DNA of 64,000 nt from Streptomyces dengpaensis (GCF_002946835.1 NZ_CP026652.1:1364001-1428000); one strand, 5' to 3'; numbered from the stretch's first letter, positions 42,462-51,536 are shown. Numbers and translations: made by a program. Notes: generated by a model from the sequence alone, not told the origin.

Positions 42462-43397
42462 CTAGGCGAGCGCCGGTTCGTCCAGGGTCAGCGTCCCCGC
42501 GTCCGCGTCCAGTTCGGCCCTCACCCCGAACGGAATCGTCAGCGCCCCCTCGCAGTGGCCGAAACCGAGGTGCTCGACGACGGGCACGCCGAGACCGCCG
42601 AGCCGGTCGGCGAAGACCGCGCGCAGCCCCTCGTACGGACCGCAGTCCACCCAGGAACCGAGCGCGATCCCGGCGACGCCGTCGAGCCAGCCGGCCCGCA
42701 GCAGCTGGGTCAGGATCCGGTCGAGGCGGTACGCCTCCTCGCCGATGTCCTCGATCAGCAGCAGCCCGCCCCGGGCGGAGGCGCGGGCGTGCGGCGTGCC
42801 GAGGTCGGCGGCGAGCAGGCTCACGCAGCCGCCGAGGGTGATGCCCCGGGCCCGCCCGGGCACCAGGGCGGCAGTCCCGCTCGATGCGATGGTCCGCACC
42901 GATTCGGGCTCGAAGAGCGTCGCCCGCAGATGCTCCTGCGCCAAGGTGTTCTTGACGAAGTCGAGGGCCCCCACCATCGGCCCGTGCAGGGTCGCGAGCC
43001 CCAGGCGGGTCGCGAACGCCTCGTGCAGCGCCGTGATGTCACTGAACCCGACGAACACCTTGGGTCCCGCGGCCCGCAGGGCGTCCCAGTCGAGGAGGTC
43101 GACCATGCGCTGCGCGCCGTATCCGCCGCGGGCGCACAGCACCGCGTCGACGTCCGGATCGCACCAGGCGGCCTGGAAGTCGGCGGCCCGGTGCGCGTCG
43201 GTACCGGCCAGATAGGGGAACTCGGTGTGCCGGTCCAGGACATGGGGTGCCACCACCGGGTCGAGGTCCCAGCCGCGCAGGATGTCGAGGCCCGCCTGGA
43301 GCCGCTCCTCGGGCACGGGCCCGCTGGGCGCGACGACGGCGACGCGGGCACCTGCGGCGAGCCGCGCGGGTCGGGTCAGGGGGGTCGGTGAGGTCAC
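42462..43397 (-). CDS. LD-carboxypeptidase / S66 peptidase (MccC-like)
   Basis: The frame starts at GTG 43397 (GGAG 8 nt upstream) and gives 311 residues. S66 signatures are present: VAVVAPSGPVPEERLQAGLD, AVLCARGGYGAQRMVDLLDW, the nucleophile segment VFVGFSDITALHEAFA, HGPMVG, the catalytic Glu in LLLIEDIGEEAYRLDRILTQ, and GFGHCEGALTIPFG with the catalytic His. It cleaves L,D bonds in muropeptides or deacylates microcin-like compounds. It neighbours three other peptidase genes on the same strand (S9, M20, M55). Confidence 0.92.
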   Translation of the reverse strand: MTSPTPLTRPARLAAGARVAVVAPSGPVPEERLQAGLDILRGWDLDPVVAPHVLDRHTEFPYLAGTDAHRAADFQAAWCDPDVDAVLCARGGYGAQRMVDLLDWDALRAAGPKVFVGFSDITALHEAFATRLGLATLHGPMVGALDFVKNTLAQEHLRATLFEPESVRTIASSGTAALVPGRARGITLGGCVSLLAADLGTPHARASARGGLLLIEDIGEEAYRLDRILTQLLRAGWLDGVAGIALGSWVDCGPYEGLRAVFADRLGGLGVPVVEHLGFGHCEGALTIPFGVRAELDADAGTLTLDEPALA

Positions 43398-43440
43398 TCG
43401 GCGTGCTCCGGTTTCCGGTCGAATTCCAGCTCGCTGGGCT

Positions 43441-45414
43441 TCACTTGGCCAGCTCCAAGGTAGGGATGCCGGGCGGGTTAAGCCCGAAGACCTGTGCGTA
43501 CAGCGAGAGTTCCGACTCCAGGACCCGCACCATCGTCTCGGCCCGTCGGAAGCCGTGCCCCTCGCCCTCGAAGGCGATGTAGGCGTGCGGAACGCGCCGG
43601 CCATGCTGCTCCAGCCTGGCGAGGAACCGCTCGCACTGCACGGGCGGGCAGATGGCGTCGTCGAGCCCCTGGAGCAGCAGGAAGGGGGCGGTGATCCGGT
43701 CGGCCTGCTCGGTGGGCGAGCGCTGTGCGTACCGTCCGGGCACTTCCGCGAGCGGTCCGACCAGTGTCTCCAGGTACCGCGACTCGAAGTCGTGCGTCTC
43801 GCCCGACGCCCATCCGGTGAGGTCGAGGATCGGGTAGATGATCGTGCCGCAGGCGTACACATCGGTGCTCGTCAGGGACGCGGCCGTCGTCCAGCCGCCC
43901 GCGCTGCCCCCACGGATGGCGAGCCGCCGCCGGTCGGCGGTGCCCTCCTCGGCGAGCGCGAGCGCGACGGCCGCGCAGTCCTCGACGTCGACGACGCCCC
44001 ACTGCTCGCGCAGCCGGTTGCGGTACTCCCGCCCGTGGCCCGTCGATCCCCCGTAGTTGACCTCCGCGACGCCGATCCCGCGTGAGGTGAAGTAGGCGAT
44101 CTCCAGGTCGAGGACGAGGGGCGCGCGGCCGGTGGGACCGCCGTGCGCCCACACGACGTACGGCGGCAGCTCGTCGCCCGAGGCGGCGTGGCCGGGGTGG
44201 TGCGGTGGGTAGACGTGCGCGTGGATCTCGCGCCCAGCGGGCCCGCTGAAGGTGCGGATCTGCGGCTCCGGGTAGTACGCGGGGTCCACCGGGTCGTCGT
44301 GCGCGGCGCCGATCACCCGGGCCCGCCCGGTGCTGGCGTCCAGTTCGACGACCTCATAGGCGCTGCGGGGGCTGGCCCCGACGCCCACGACCCTGCTTCC
44401 GTGCGCGGCGAACGCCGGGGCGAACTCGCTCCACGGGCCCGCGGCGTCGACGACCTCACCGGTCTCCGGGTCCAGTATCCCGAGCGCGGTGGCGCCGCGC
44501 CCGTGCACGACGGCGATCAGCCCGCTGTCCAGCGGCGCGAACCAGCGGTACCCGATCTTCCACAGCGCGCCGCCGAACTCCTCCTCGCGCGGGCAGACAG
44601 CCGTATCCTCGCCGTCCCGGCCGAGCCGGTACAGGTTCCACCAGCCGGTGCGGTCGCTGACGTACAGCAGGGTGCCGTCGGGGGCCCAGTCGGCCTGGAC
44701 GACGGACTCCTCCGGGCCGCCCGCGACGGACCGCGCGGCGCGCAGCGTGCCGTCCTCGGCGACGTCCGCGAGGATCACCTCCGTCCCGTCCCACGGCATC
44801 CGCGGGTGGTCCCAGGCGAGCCACGCCGCCTGCCGGCCGTCGGGGGAAAGCCGGGGGCCGGTGACGAACCGGTGCCGCCCGCCGGTCAGTTCCCGCACGG
44901 CCTCCCGGTCCCGCGCCGCCGATCCGTCCAACGGCACCGCGGCGAGCACCCGGCGTATGTCGCTCGGCCCCTCCCCGGTGAACTCCTCCAGGACGCACCA
45001 CACTTCGCCGCGCTCCACCCGCACCTGCGGGTCCACCCAGCGCAGTCCGCCGCCCACGGACGAGACGGGGGTCAACGGGCGTGGTTCGGCGCCGGGTTCG
45101 AGGAGATACAGCCGCTGATCCGCGAAGTTGACGAAGACCACCAGGGGACCGTCGGGGCGCATGACCCCCGCCCATGGCTGACCGCCGTACTCGATGACGC
45201 GGCTGCGTACGTTCCAGGGGGCCGGCAGCACCGACTCCTCCGTGCCGTCGGCCCTCCGCCGTACGAGCGTGCGCCGTCCGCCTTCCGTGGGCCGGGGTCC
45301 GGTCCACCAGGCCTCGTCGCCGACGAAGCCCACGAACTCGGGGTGCCCGTCGTGCGCGGCGGCGAGCGTAGCGTCGATGGGCGAGGGCCACGAGCCGTAC
45401 GCCGACGTCTGCAT
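43441..45414 (-). CDS. S9 family peptidase (prolyl oligopeptidase / acylaminoacyl-peptidase type)
   Basis: This 657-residue protein has an N-terminal beta-propeller (GPRLSPDGRQAAWLAWDHPR, VVQADWAPDGTLLYVSDRTG) and a C-terminal alpha/beta hydrolase. The nucleophile is in RRLAIRGGSAGGWTTAASLT, the acid in LLLQGLDDAICPPVQCERFL and the histidine in FEGEGHGFRRAETM. No signal peptide is seen, so it is cytosolic. Such enzymes cleave N-terminal or proline-linked residues from short peptides. It lies 9 bp from the M20 gene and is likely co-transcribed with it. Confidence 0.93.
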   Translation of the reverse strand: MQTSAYGSWPSPIDATLAAAHDGHPEFVGFVGDEAWWTGPRPTEGGRRTLVRRRADGTEESVLPAPWNVRSRVIEYGGQPWAGVMRPDGPLVVFVNFADQRLYLLEPGAEPRPLTPVSSVGGGLRWVDPQVRVERGEVWCVLEEFTGEGPSDIRRVLAAVPLDGSAARDREAVRELTGGRHRFVTGPRLSPDGRQAAWLAWDHPRMPWDGTEVILADVAEDGTLRAARSVAGGPEESVVQADWAPDGTLLYVSDRTGWWNLYRLGRDGEDTAVCPREEEFGGALWKIGYRWFAPLDSGLIAVVHGRGATALGILDPETGEVVDAAGPWSEFAPAFAAHGSRVVGVGASPRSAYEVVELDASTGRARVIGAAHDDPVDPAYYPEPQIRTFSGPAGREIHAHVYPPHHPGHAASGDELPPYVVWAHGGPTGRAPLVLDLEIAYFTSRGIGVAEVNYGGSTGHGREYRNRLREQWGVVDVEDCAAVALALAEEGTADRRRLAIRGGSAGGWTTAASLTSTDVYACGTIIYPILDLTGWASGETHDFESRYLETLVGPLAEVPGRYAQRSPTEQADRITAPFLLLQGLDDAICPPVQCERFLARLEQHGRRVPHAYIAFEGEGHGFRRAETMVRVLESELSLYAQVFGLNPPGIPTLELAK

Positions 45415-45423
45415 CTTGTCCCC

Positions 45424-46791
45424 CTAGGCCGTGCGCAGAAAGCGGTCGAGGACACGGACGCCGAAGTGGAGCGCCTCGACCGGCACGCGCTCGTCGACGC
45501 CGTGGAAGAGGGCCTGGTAGTCGAAGCCCTCCGGGAGCTTCAGCGGCGCGAATCCGTATCCGGTGATGCCGAGGCGCGAGAACTGCTTGGCGTCGGTGCC
45601 ACCCGACATGCAGTACGGCACCACATGCCCCTCGGGCGCGAACTCCTCGACGGCCGCGCGCATCTTCGCGTACGTCGCCGAGTCCACCGGCGCCTGGAGG
45701 GCCACCTCGCGGTGGTGGAACTCCCAGTCCACGTCCGGTCCGGTGAGCCGGTCGAGGGTGGCGCGGAACTCGTCCTCGCAGCCGTGCAGATACCGGCCGT
45801 CCACGTACGCGACGGCCTCCCCCGGGATCACGTTGACCTTGTAACCGGCGCTCAGCATGGTCGGGTTGGCGCTGTTGCGTACGGTCGACTCGACGAGCGC
45901 GGCGGCGGGGCCGAGCTTCTTCAGAAGGCCGTCGACGTCGTCGAGGCCGGCGTCGACGCCGTACAGGGCCGCGAGTTCCGTGAGCGCCGCCCGTACGGTC
46001 GGGGTGAGCCGCAGGGGCCACGCGTACGACCCGATCCGGGTGATCGCGGCGGCGAGACGCGTCACCGCGTTGTCCAGGTTCACCTTGGAGCCGTGGCCCG
46101 CCCGGCCGTGCGCGGTGAGCTTGAGCCAGCCGGTGCCGCGCTCGCCCGCCGCGATCGGGTAGATCTGCCGCCCGCTGCCGTCGTGGAAGGTGAACGCCCC
46201 GGACTCGCTGACGCCCTCGGTGCAGCCCTCGAAGAGACCTGGGTGCTCGTCGGCGAGGAACCCCGAGCCGTCCTCGGCGCTCGCCTCCTCGTCGGCGGTG
46301 AACGCGATGACGATGTCACGGCGAGGACGCACTCCCTCGCGCGCCCAGTGGCGTACGACGGCCAGGATCATCGCGTCCATGTTCTTCATGTCGACCGCGC
46401 CGCGCCCCCACACGACGCCGTCGCGGATCTCCCCGGAGAACGGGTGCACGCTCCAGTCCTCCGCCTGCGCGGGCACGACGTCCAAGTGGCCGTGGACGAG
46501 CAGCGCGTCGGCGGACGGATCGGTTCCCTCGATGCGGGCGACGACGTTCGTACGCCCCTTCGTGCGCTCCAGGAGGGTGGGCTCCAGGCCCGCTTCGGCC
46601 AGCCGCGCGGCGGCGTACTCGGCGGCCGGGCGCTCCTGGCAGTCCCCGCCGCCCCGGTTGGTCGTGTCGATGCGGATGAGGTCGGAGGTGAACCGGACGA
46701 CTTCGTCGAGAGCCAATGCGCTGTCTTCGCGAGCCTGCGCGTCTCCTTCGCGAGCCAGTGCGTCTTCCTCGCGAGCGAGTCCGTCAGCCAT
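45424..46791 (-). CDS. M20/M25/M40 family metallo-hydrolase
   Basis: This 455-residue protein has dizinc-site motifs: ALLVHGHLDVVPAQAEDWSV, WGRGAVDMKNMDAMILAVV, IAFTADEEASAEDGSGFLAD with the catalytic Glu pair, and the dimerisation domain GWLKLTAHGRAGHGSKVNLD. It hydrolyses peptides or acyl-amino acids. The first 25 residues (LAREEDALAREGDAQARED) are an imperfect repeat absent from relatives, encoded by 24-bp units. The start ATG 46791 overlaps the upstream M55 gene by 8 bp, so expression is coupled. Confidence 0.92.
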   Translation of the reverse strand: MADGLAREEDALAREGDAQAREDSALALDEVVRFTSDLIRIDTTNRGGGDCQERPAAEYAAARLAEAGLEPTLLERTKGRTNVVARIEGTDPSADALLVHGHLDVVPAQAEDWSVHPFSGEIRDGVVWGRGAVDMKNMDAMILAVVRHWAREGVRPRRDIVIAFTADEEASAEDGSGFLADEHPGLFEGCTEGVSESGAFTFHDGSGRQIYPIAAGERGTGWLKLTAHGRAGHGSKVNLDNAVTRLAAAITRIGSYAWPLRLTPTVRAALTELAALYGVDAGLDDVDGLLKKLGPAAALVESTVRNSANPTMLSAGYKVNVIPGEAVAYVDGRYLHGCEDEFRATLDRLTGPDVDWEFHHREVALQAPVDSATYAKMRAAVEEFAPEGHVVPYCMSGGTDAKQFSRLGITGYGFAPLKLPEGFDYQALFHGVDERVPVEALHFGVRVLDRFLRTA

Positions 46792-47617
46792 ACTGCTCCT
46801 CCACCGCGGCCGAGACGATCGTGGTGACCGCCTTGAAGGTGCGAATCCCCTCGTACATGGTGTCGCTGGTGTACGCCACCTTCCGCTCCCCGATGCGCTC
46901 GACACCGGGCACGACGGTGGCGGCCATCGACAGGTGCTCGGCGTCGAACTCCACGGCGACGGTGAACGGCCCCCCGGCCACCAGTTCTTGACGCACCGCC
47001 AGGGACGCTGCCTCCTTGGCCGCGGCCCGGATGTCGGCGGCGGTCCTGGACGGCGTACGACACACGGCCGCGTAACGGGACACATGGTCCTTGACGGCGA
47101 CCTTCAGCGCCTCGGGCGCGTACCCCAAGGCGTCCTCGCAGGCCACGTCGTCGCCGGTGACCAGGACGACCGGCACTCCGTACTCGGCGACGACGTGCGC
47201 GTTGAGCAGCCCCTCACTGGCCCGTACGTCGTTGACCCACACCCCAGTGATCGAGTTCGCTAGATAGGTGTGGGCGAGGACGCCCTCCATGCCGGCTCCC
47301 GCGTGATAGCCGACGAACGCGATGCCGTCCACGTCGTCGTGCTGCACGCCCTCCACCATGGACAGCGCCTTGTGCCGCCCGGTGAGCATCTCCGCTCGCT
47401 CGTCCAGCCGCTCCAGCAGAAGGTTCCGCATGGTCCAGTGCGCCTCGTTGATCAGCACCTCGTCGGCGCCGCCGTCGAAGAAGCCGAGCACGGCGGCGTT
47501 GACGTCCGAGGTGAACATCGAGCGGCACCGCTCCCACTGCGGAGTCCCCGGCAGCACGTCGGCCGGCCAGGTCACGCCCGTGGCGCCTTCCATGTCGGCG
47601 CTGATGAGGATTTTCAC
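46784..47617 (-). CDS. M55 family D-aminopeptidase (DppA-like)
   Basis: This 277-residue protein starts MKILISADMEGATGVT with the Asp/Glu zinc ligands, followed by VDGIAFVGYHAGAGMEGVLA with the His ligand, WVNDVRASEGLLNAHVVAEY and VVLVTGDDVACEDA. DppA enzymes release D-Ala and other D-amino acids from short peptides. With the M20 and S9 enzymes it forms a peptide-recycling set, perhaps for cell-wall peptides together with the nearby LD-carboxypeptidase. It heads the operon. Confidence 0.93.
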   Translation of the reverse strand: MKILISADMEGATGVTWPADVLPGTPQWERCRSMFTSDVNAAVLGFFDGGADEVLINEAHWTMRNLLLERLDERAEMLTGRHKALSMVEGVQHDDVDGIAFVGYHAGAGMEGVLAHTYLANSITGVWVNDVRASEGLLNAHVVAEYGVPVVLVTGDDVACEDALGYAPEALKVAVKDHVSRYAAVCRTPSRTAADIRAAAKEAASLAVRQELVAGGPFTVAVEFDAEHLSMAATVVPGVERIGERKVAYTSDTMYEGIRTFKAVTTIVSAAVEEQYG

Positions 47618-47827
47618 GACGCGCGGCCCCGTCGCGGGTCACAGGCTAGTCGTCCGGTCGGTGACACCGGTTTCCGGCGACACGCGGCGGTGGCGGAGAT
47701 CTTCATGGTGGGTCACGTTACGCATCGACGGGGGGACTGTCACGAAGAGGTGAGGCGGTTCAGCCCCATTCCCCGCCCGGCACCGTGTGAACAAACGAAG
47801 CACCCTCTTGCTGACCGCACACAACAA

Positions 47828-47858
47828 ACAAGGCCCAAGTCCGTGACCTGGGCCTTGT
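47828..47858 (-). terminator. Rho-independent terminator of the P450 operon
   Basis: ACAAGGCCCA (47828-47837) pairs perfectly with TGGGCCTTGT (47849-47858). On the minus strand TTGTTGT follows. It lies 16 nt after the P450 stop; the 256-bp gap 47618-47873 holds no gene. Confidence 0.85.
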
Positions 47859-47873
47859 CCACCACCGCGTCGG

Positions 47874-49115
47874 TCACTTAGCGGGATCGAGCACGACCGG
47901 CAGCTCCGCGAGGCCGCGGAAGGCCGGGAAGGGAACCTGCAGCCATCGCGGTTCGCCGGCGGGGTCGGCCAGAGTCATCCTCGGGAACCGGTCGAAAAGG
48001 CCGGTGAGGGCCAGCTGCGCCTCCAGCCGGGCCAGCGGGGCCCCCAGACAGTAGTGGCTGCCGTGCCCGAACCCAAGGTGCGCGTCCTGCGCGTTCCCGG
48101 GGCGCATGACATCCAGCTCGTCCGGGGCATCGAACTTCAGCGGATCGCGGTTGGCCGAACTGAGCGCGATCTGGACCAGGGCGCCCTTCGGAATCCGCGT
48201 CCCGCCGTACTCCACGTCCTCAGTCGCGTAGCGGAACGTCGCGCTCTCCACGGAGCCGTCGTAGCGCACCAGTTCCTCGACCGCCGGGCGGATCAGCTCC
48301 GGGTTCTCCCGCACGGCGCGCAGCTGCGCGGGATGGGAAAGGAGGTGGTGGACGGCATTGCCGATGAGGTACGCGGTCGTCTTGTGGCCCGCGAACATCA
48401 GCAGGAACGCCGTGGAGACCAGCTCGTTCTCGCTGAGCCCGCCGTCGTTGTCCCGGACCGCGGTGAGCGCGCTCAGCAGATCGTCAGCCGGGCGGTCGCG
48501 CTTGGCCGCGATGAGGTCCGTGAAGTACGCGTGCAGATCTTCCTCCGCCTTCTGCTGGGCCCGCTTGGTCTCCTCGCTGAAGCCGGTCTGCGCCACCGTG
48601 GTGGACAGTTGCTGCATGTGCGACCGGTCCTGCGGCGGCACGCCCAGCAGGTCGCAGAGCACGATGATCGGCAGCGGGAACGCGAACGCGGGCAGCAGGT
48701 CGAAGGGCTCCCGGGCCGGGCACGCATCGAGCAGAGTCCCGGCGATGTCCTCGATCCGCGGCCCCAGCGCCTGCACGCGCCGCGGGGTGAACGCGGAGTT
48801 GACCAGCCTGCGCAGCCGGGTGTGCTTGGGCGCGTCCGAGTTGAGCATGTTGTCGTCCAGCGCGACGGACGAGTCACCGAAGATCCTCCGGTAGGCGTCC
48901 ATGGCCCCGTACATGTCCTTGCTCAGCCGCGGATCCGACAGGGCGGCCCGCGCGTGCTCGTACCGGGTGATCAGGTAGGTCTCGTTGCCGTGCGGCGGTC
49001 TCATGGGGCAGACCGGCGCCGTTTCCCGGAGCTGGGCGTAGACCGCGTGAGGGTCGCGCCGGAACTCCGGGGTGCACCGCTCGGCTGCGGTGACGGCATC
49101 GTGCGTTGCGGTCAT
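47874..49115 (-). CDS. Cytochrome P450 (CYP107-like)
   Basis: This 413-residue soluble bacterial P450 has the haem-binding motif LGFGHGSHYCLGAPLARLE with Cys356, the E281-x-x-R284 pair in AVEELVRYDG, and the I-helix LLMFAGHKTTAYLIGN. In the I-helix the acidic residue before the conserved threonine is Lys245 (AGHKTT instead of AGxE/DT). This position normally assists proton delivery, so chemistry may be unusual. No ferredoxin gene is adjacent. Its ATG overlaps the amidohydrolase stop (ATGA), so it ends a four-gene coupled operon. Confidence 0.94.
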   Translation of the reverse strand: MTATHDAVTAAERCTPEFRRDPHAVYAQLRETAPVCPMRPPHGNETYLITRYEHARAALSDPRLSKDMYGAMDAYRRIFGDSSVALDDNMLNSDAPKHTRLRRLVNSAFTPRRVQALGPRIEDIAGTLLDACPAREPFDLLPAFAFPLPIIVLCDLLGVPPQDRSHMQQLSTTVAQTGFSEETKRAQQKAEEDLHAYFTDLIAAKRDRPADDLLSALTAVRDNDGGLSENELVSTAFLLMFAGHKTTAYLIGNAVHHLLSHPAQLRAVRENPELIRPAVEELVRYDGSVESATFRYATEDVEYGGTRIPKGALVQIALSSANRDPLKFDAPDELDVMRPGNAQDAHLGFGHGSHYCLGAPLARLEAQLALTGLFDRFPRMTLADPAGEPRWLQVPFPAFRGLAELPVVLDPAK

Positions 49116-50125
49116 GGACGACTCCTCAGGTCGAAGACGGCCTCGGCATTGCCGCCGAGGATGAGCTGCTGGGATGCCCCGTCGACCGGCAGCTTCTCGA
49201 TCATGCGGATGGAGTCCTCCAGCGGCGCCGCCATCGGCGGTGAGTCGGTGCCGAACAGCATCCGTTCGGGCCCCAGCACCTCTGCGTTCAGGCTCAGGTG
49301 CGCCGGGCTGAACGGGCTCGTGTCGACGTACATGCGCTGAAGCGCGGCGGCCGGGTCGGCCGTCGGTGCCTTGGCCGCCGCCGGGTCGGCCGCGGGCGCC
49401 TTGGCCGCCGAGGGGCCGGGGGCCGACGCGGGCCGCCCGGAGGGCGGCACGCCCCCGGCCCAGTGCCGGGGGCGCGCCGCCGTCTGCAGGCGCTCCGGCA
49501 GCAGCGCCATGGCGCCGCCGCCAGTTGCGCCGATCAGCCGCAGACCGGGGTATCTGTCCAGCCATCCCGCGAACGCGATCATGGCCATGCCCATGGTGAT
49601 GTCGCCGAACCGGCCGATCTGCTCGACGAAGCCGGTCTCGTCGACCCGTTCGGTGCCGACCGGTTCGGCCGGTGCGTGCACCAGGACCGGCACCCCCGCC
49701 TCCGCGGCCAGCGCGAAGAAGGAGTCGGCACGCGGGGAGCCGAGCAGCTCTCCGTGGACGCTGGAGGTGGTGATCAGGCCGACGAAGGCGGGATCCGCCA
49801 GGGTCTCCCGCACCCCTTCGAGATGATCGTCGTCGCCGAACGGGTTGGCGTACACGTAACCGCGCAACTGGTCCGGGAACCTGCGGATCAGGCCCGACAT
49901 CCACGCGTGGAAGCTGCGCAGCCGGTCGCGTGGTTGTGCGTAGTTGTCGACGCCCGGGACCCGCGCCATCGCGCCGGCGCCGACGGGGCTGCCGATGATG
50001 GTGAGATCAATGCCCGCCTGGGCGCGAGCGGCGAGCATGCCGTCGACGTCGGTCAGGCTCGGGGGCATGGGGAAGCGTTCGGCCGCCTCCGGTGGGGACA
50101 GATGCCCATGGATGTCAATGATCAC
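49112..50125 (-). CDS. Amidohydrolase family protein (ACMSD/decarboxylase-like)
   Basis: The frame starts at GTG 50125 and gives 337 residues. The N-terminal metal pair is DIHGHLSPPEAAERFP, with PVLVHAPAEPVG carrying the next His and LFGTDSPPMAAPLEDS the metal-binding Asp. This is the amidohydrolase_2 branch that includes ACMSD and gamma-resorcylate decarboxylases, which act on aromatic acids or lactones. A 22-residue low-complexity insert (AAKAPAADPA repeats) sits near residue 240. It overlaps the upstream dehydrogenase gene by 11 bp. Confidence 0.88.
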   Translation of the reverse strand: MIIDIHGHLSPPEAAERFPMPPSLTDVDGMLAARAQAGIDLTIIGSPVGAGAMARVPGVDNYAQPRDRLRSFHAWMSGLIRRFPDQLRGYVYANPFGDDDHLEGVRETLADPAFVGLITTSSVHGELLGSPRADSFFALAAEAGVPVLVHAPAEPVGTERVDETGFVEQIGRFGDITMGMAMIAFAGWLDRYPGLRLIGATGGGAMALLPERLQTAARPRHWAGGVPPSGRPASAPGPSAAKAPAADPAAAKAPTADPAAALQRMYVDTSPFSPAHLSLNAEVLGPERMLFGTDSPPMAAPLEDSIRMIEKLPVDGASQQLILGGNAEAVFDLRSRP

Positions 50126-51008
50126 GTGTCGCTTCCGGTTTCGGTGTGAGTACGCGGGTGACCGCGGCACAGTCCTGGTCGCCCAGTCCTTGCTCGGTGG
50201 CACGGACGTGGGTCTCTGCCGCGGCCGTCGCCAGCGGCAGACTCAGGCCGACTGCCGCTGCCTGCTTGGAAGCGAGCATGAGGTCTTTGGCCATCAGCCG
50301 CAGCCGGAAGTCCGGCTCCCCGAAGCGGCCGGAGGCCAGGCGCCGCGACTTGAACGCCATGACCGGCGAGGCGAAACCGCTGCCCGCGATCGTCTTGAGG
50401 ACCAGCTGCCGGTCGAGTCCGCAGGCGGTGGCCAGTTCGGTGGCCTCGGCCAGGGCCTGCACCTCTATCCCCATCAGCAGGTTGAGGAGCAGCTTCATCC
50501 GCATGCCGGAACCGAGTGCGCCCAAATGGACGACCTCCTTGCCCAGCATCTCCAGCAGCGGCCGGCCGGCGTCGAACGCCCGCTGTTCGCCGCCGACGAA
50601 CAGCCGCAGCTCGCCGACGCGGGCGTGGTCACGGTTGCCGAGCATGCCGACGTCCAGAACCCTGGGGACGTCCCCGGCGATCTGGACGACCTCTTCGGGG
50701 GCGACGGTGCTGGCGCAGATCAGGACACCGGGGTAGGGGCCCTTGGCCAGCACGCCGTCGGGTCCGCGCAGCACGGCGCCAAGGGCTTCGCCGTCGGCGA
50801 CGGCGCAGATGGCGGCGCTCGTACCCGCGACGGCGTCGGCGGGGTGGGGCGCCACGATGGCGCCCGCCTCGGCAAGCGGTTCGGCCCGTTCCGCGGTGCG
50901 GTTCCAGACCCGGACCTGTAGTCCCTGGCCGAGGAGGCGGGCGGCCAGGCCGGCGCCCATCGCGCCGAGGCCGAGCACGGCGACGGGGCCGTTGGCTGTG
51001 CGCGTCAT
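50115..51008 (-). CDS. NAD(P)-dependent oxidoreductase (beta-hydroxyacid dehydrogenase / HIBADH family)
   Basis: This 297-residue protein has the dinucleotide motif VAVLGLGAMGAGLAARLLGQ and VRVWNRTAERAEPLAEAGAI. The middle has VLICASTVAPEEVVQIAGD and VLDVGMLGN, then the catalytic-lysine helix GSGMRMKLLLNLLMGIEVQA and LMAKDLMLASKQAAAVGLSL. Members oxidise beta-hydroxyacids; the imine reductases are relatives. Its ATG overlaps the stop of the ABM gene (ATGA). The substrate is presumably an intermediate handled by the P450 or amidohydrolase. Confidence 0.9.
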   Translation of the reverse strand: MTRTANGPVAVLGLGAMGAGLAARLLGQGLQVRVWNRTAERAEPLAEAGAIVAPHPADAVAGTSAAICAVADGEALGAVLRGPDGVLAKGPYPGVLICASTVAPEEVVQIAGDVPRVLDVGMLGNRDHARVGELRLFVGGEQRAFDAGRPLLEMLGKEVVHLGALGSGMRMKLLLNLLMGIEVQALAEATELATACGLDRQLVLKTIAGSGFASPVMAFKSRRLASGRFGEPDFRLRLMAKDLMLASKQAAAVGLSLPLATAAAETHVRATEQGLGDQDCAAVTRVLTPKPEATRDH

Positions 51009-51343
51009 GACGACACCCCCAGGGTCTCCTTGACGACCCGGTACCGCAGTGACTGCGTCGAGTCGACCCACTGGCGCAGGGGAGCCACCAGTGCGCGGTG
51101 CTCCTCGCTCTGCTGCCAGGCGAAGAAGTGCTCGGCCGTCTTCCACTCGCTGGTGATCACCCACTGACGGGAGTCGTCCACGGGTTCTCCCAGCCTCTCG
51201 ACGATGTGGCCCGGGGTGCGGGCGACAGACTTCCGGAGCTGGTCGTACAGATCGAGGAACCCTTGCTCGCCGCCCTCGATCACACGGACCGTGAAAACGA
51301 CGCCCAGCTTCTCGGCCGAATGGCCCTTCTGTTCGGTGCCCAT
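51005..51343 (-). CDS. Antibiotic biosynthesis monooxygenase (ABM) family protein
   Basis: This 112-residue protein starts at ATG 51343 behind GAGGAGGAG. The ABM ferredoxin-like fold is evident: LGVVFTVRVIEGGEQGFLDL, RTPGHIVERLGEPVDDSRQW, and VITSEWKTAEHFFAWQQSEE with the family Trp/Phe. ABM proteins oxidise polyaromatics without cofactor or act as haem or quinol monooxygenases. It heads the operon with the dehydrogenase, amidohydrolase and P450, consistent with an oxidative route on an aromatic or polyketide substrate (inference). Confidence 0.88.
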   Translation of the reverse strand: MGTEQKGHSAEKLGVVFTVRVIEGGEQGFLDLYDQLRKSVARTPGHIVERLGEPVDDSRQWVITSEWKTAEHFFAWQQSEEHRALVAPLRQWVDSTQSLRYRVVKETLGVSS

Positions 51344-51395
51344 GTCTCCTCCTCGGGGTGAGATCCGGCAGGTCACCACCCCCACCGACTCATGA

Positions 51396-51536
51396 GCCCC
51401 GTTCGGACGCAACTCCGAATGGGGGACGGGCCAATGGGGACAAGGGGCTCACGCTTCGCCATTGGTCCCTTCGGGTGGGTGACGAGGCGTTCCGTTTCCC
51501 GGCTGTCGGACCCGGATGGCCTCACCCGAACGGGGC
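51396..51536. promoter_or_regulatory. Nested inverted repeats upstream of the P450 operon
   Basis: GCCCCGTTCGG (51396-51406) and CCGAACGGGGC (51526-51536) form an 11-bp pair 120 nt apart. CCAATGG (51431-51437) and CCATTGG (51459-51465) lie inside. They occupy the 451-bp gap 51344-51794, which has no convincing gene. They may be regulator sites or a leader structure. Confidence 0.4.
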
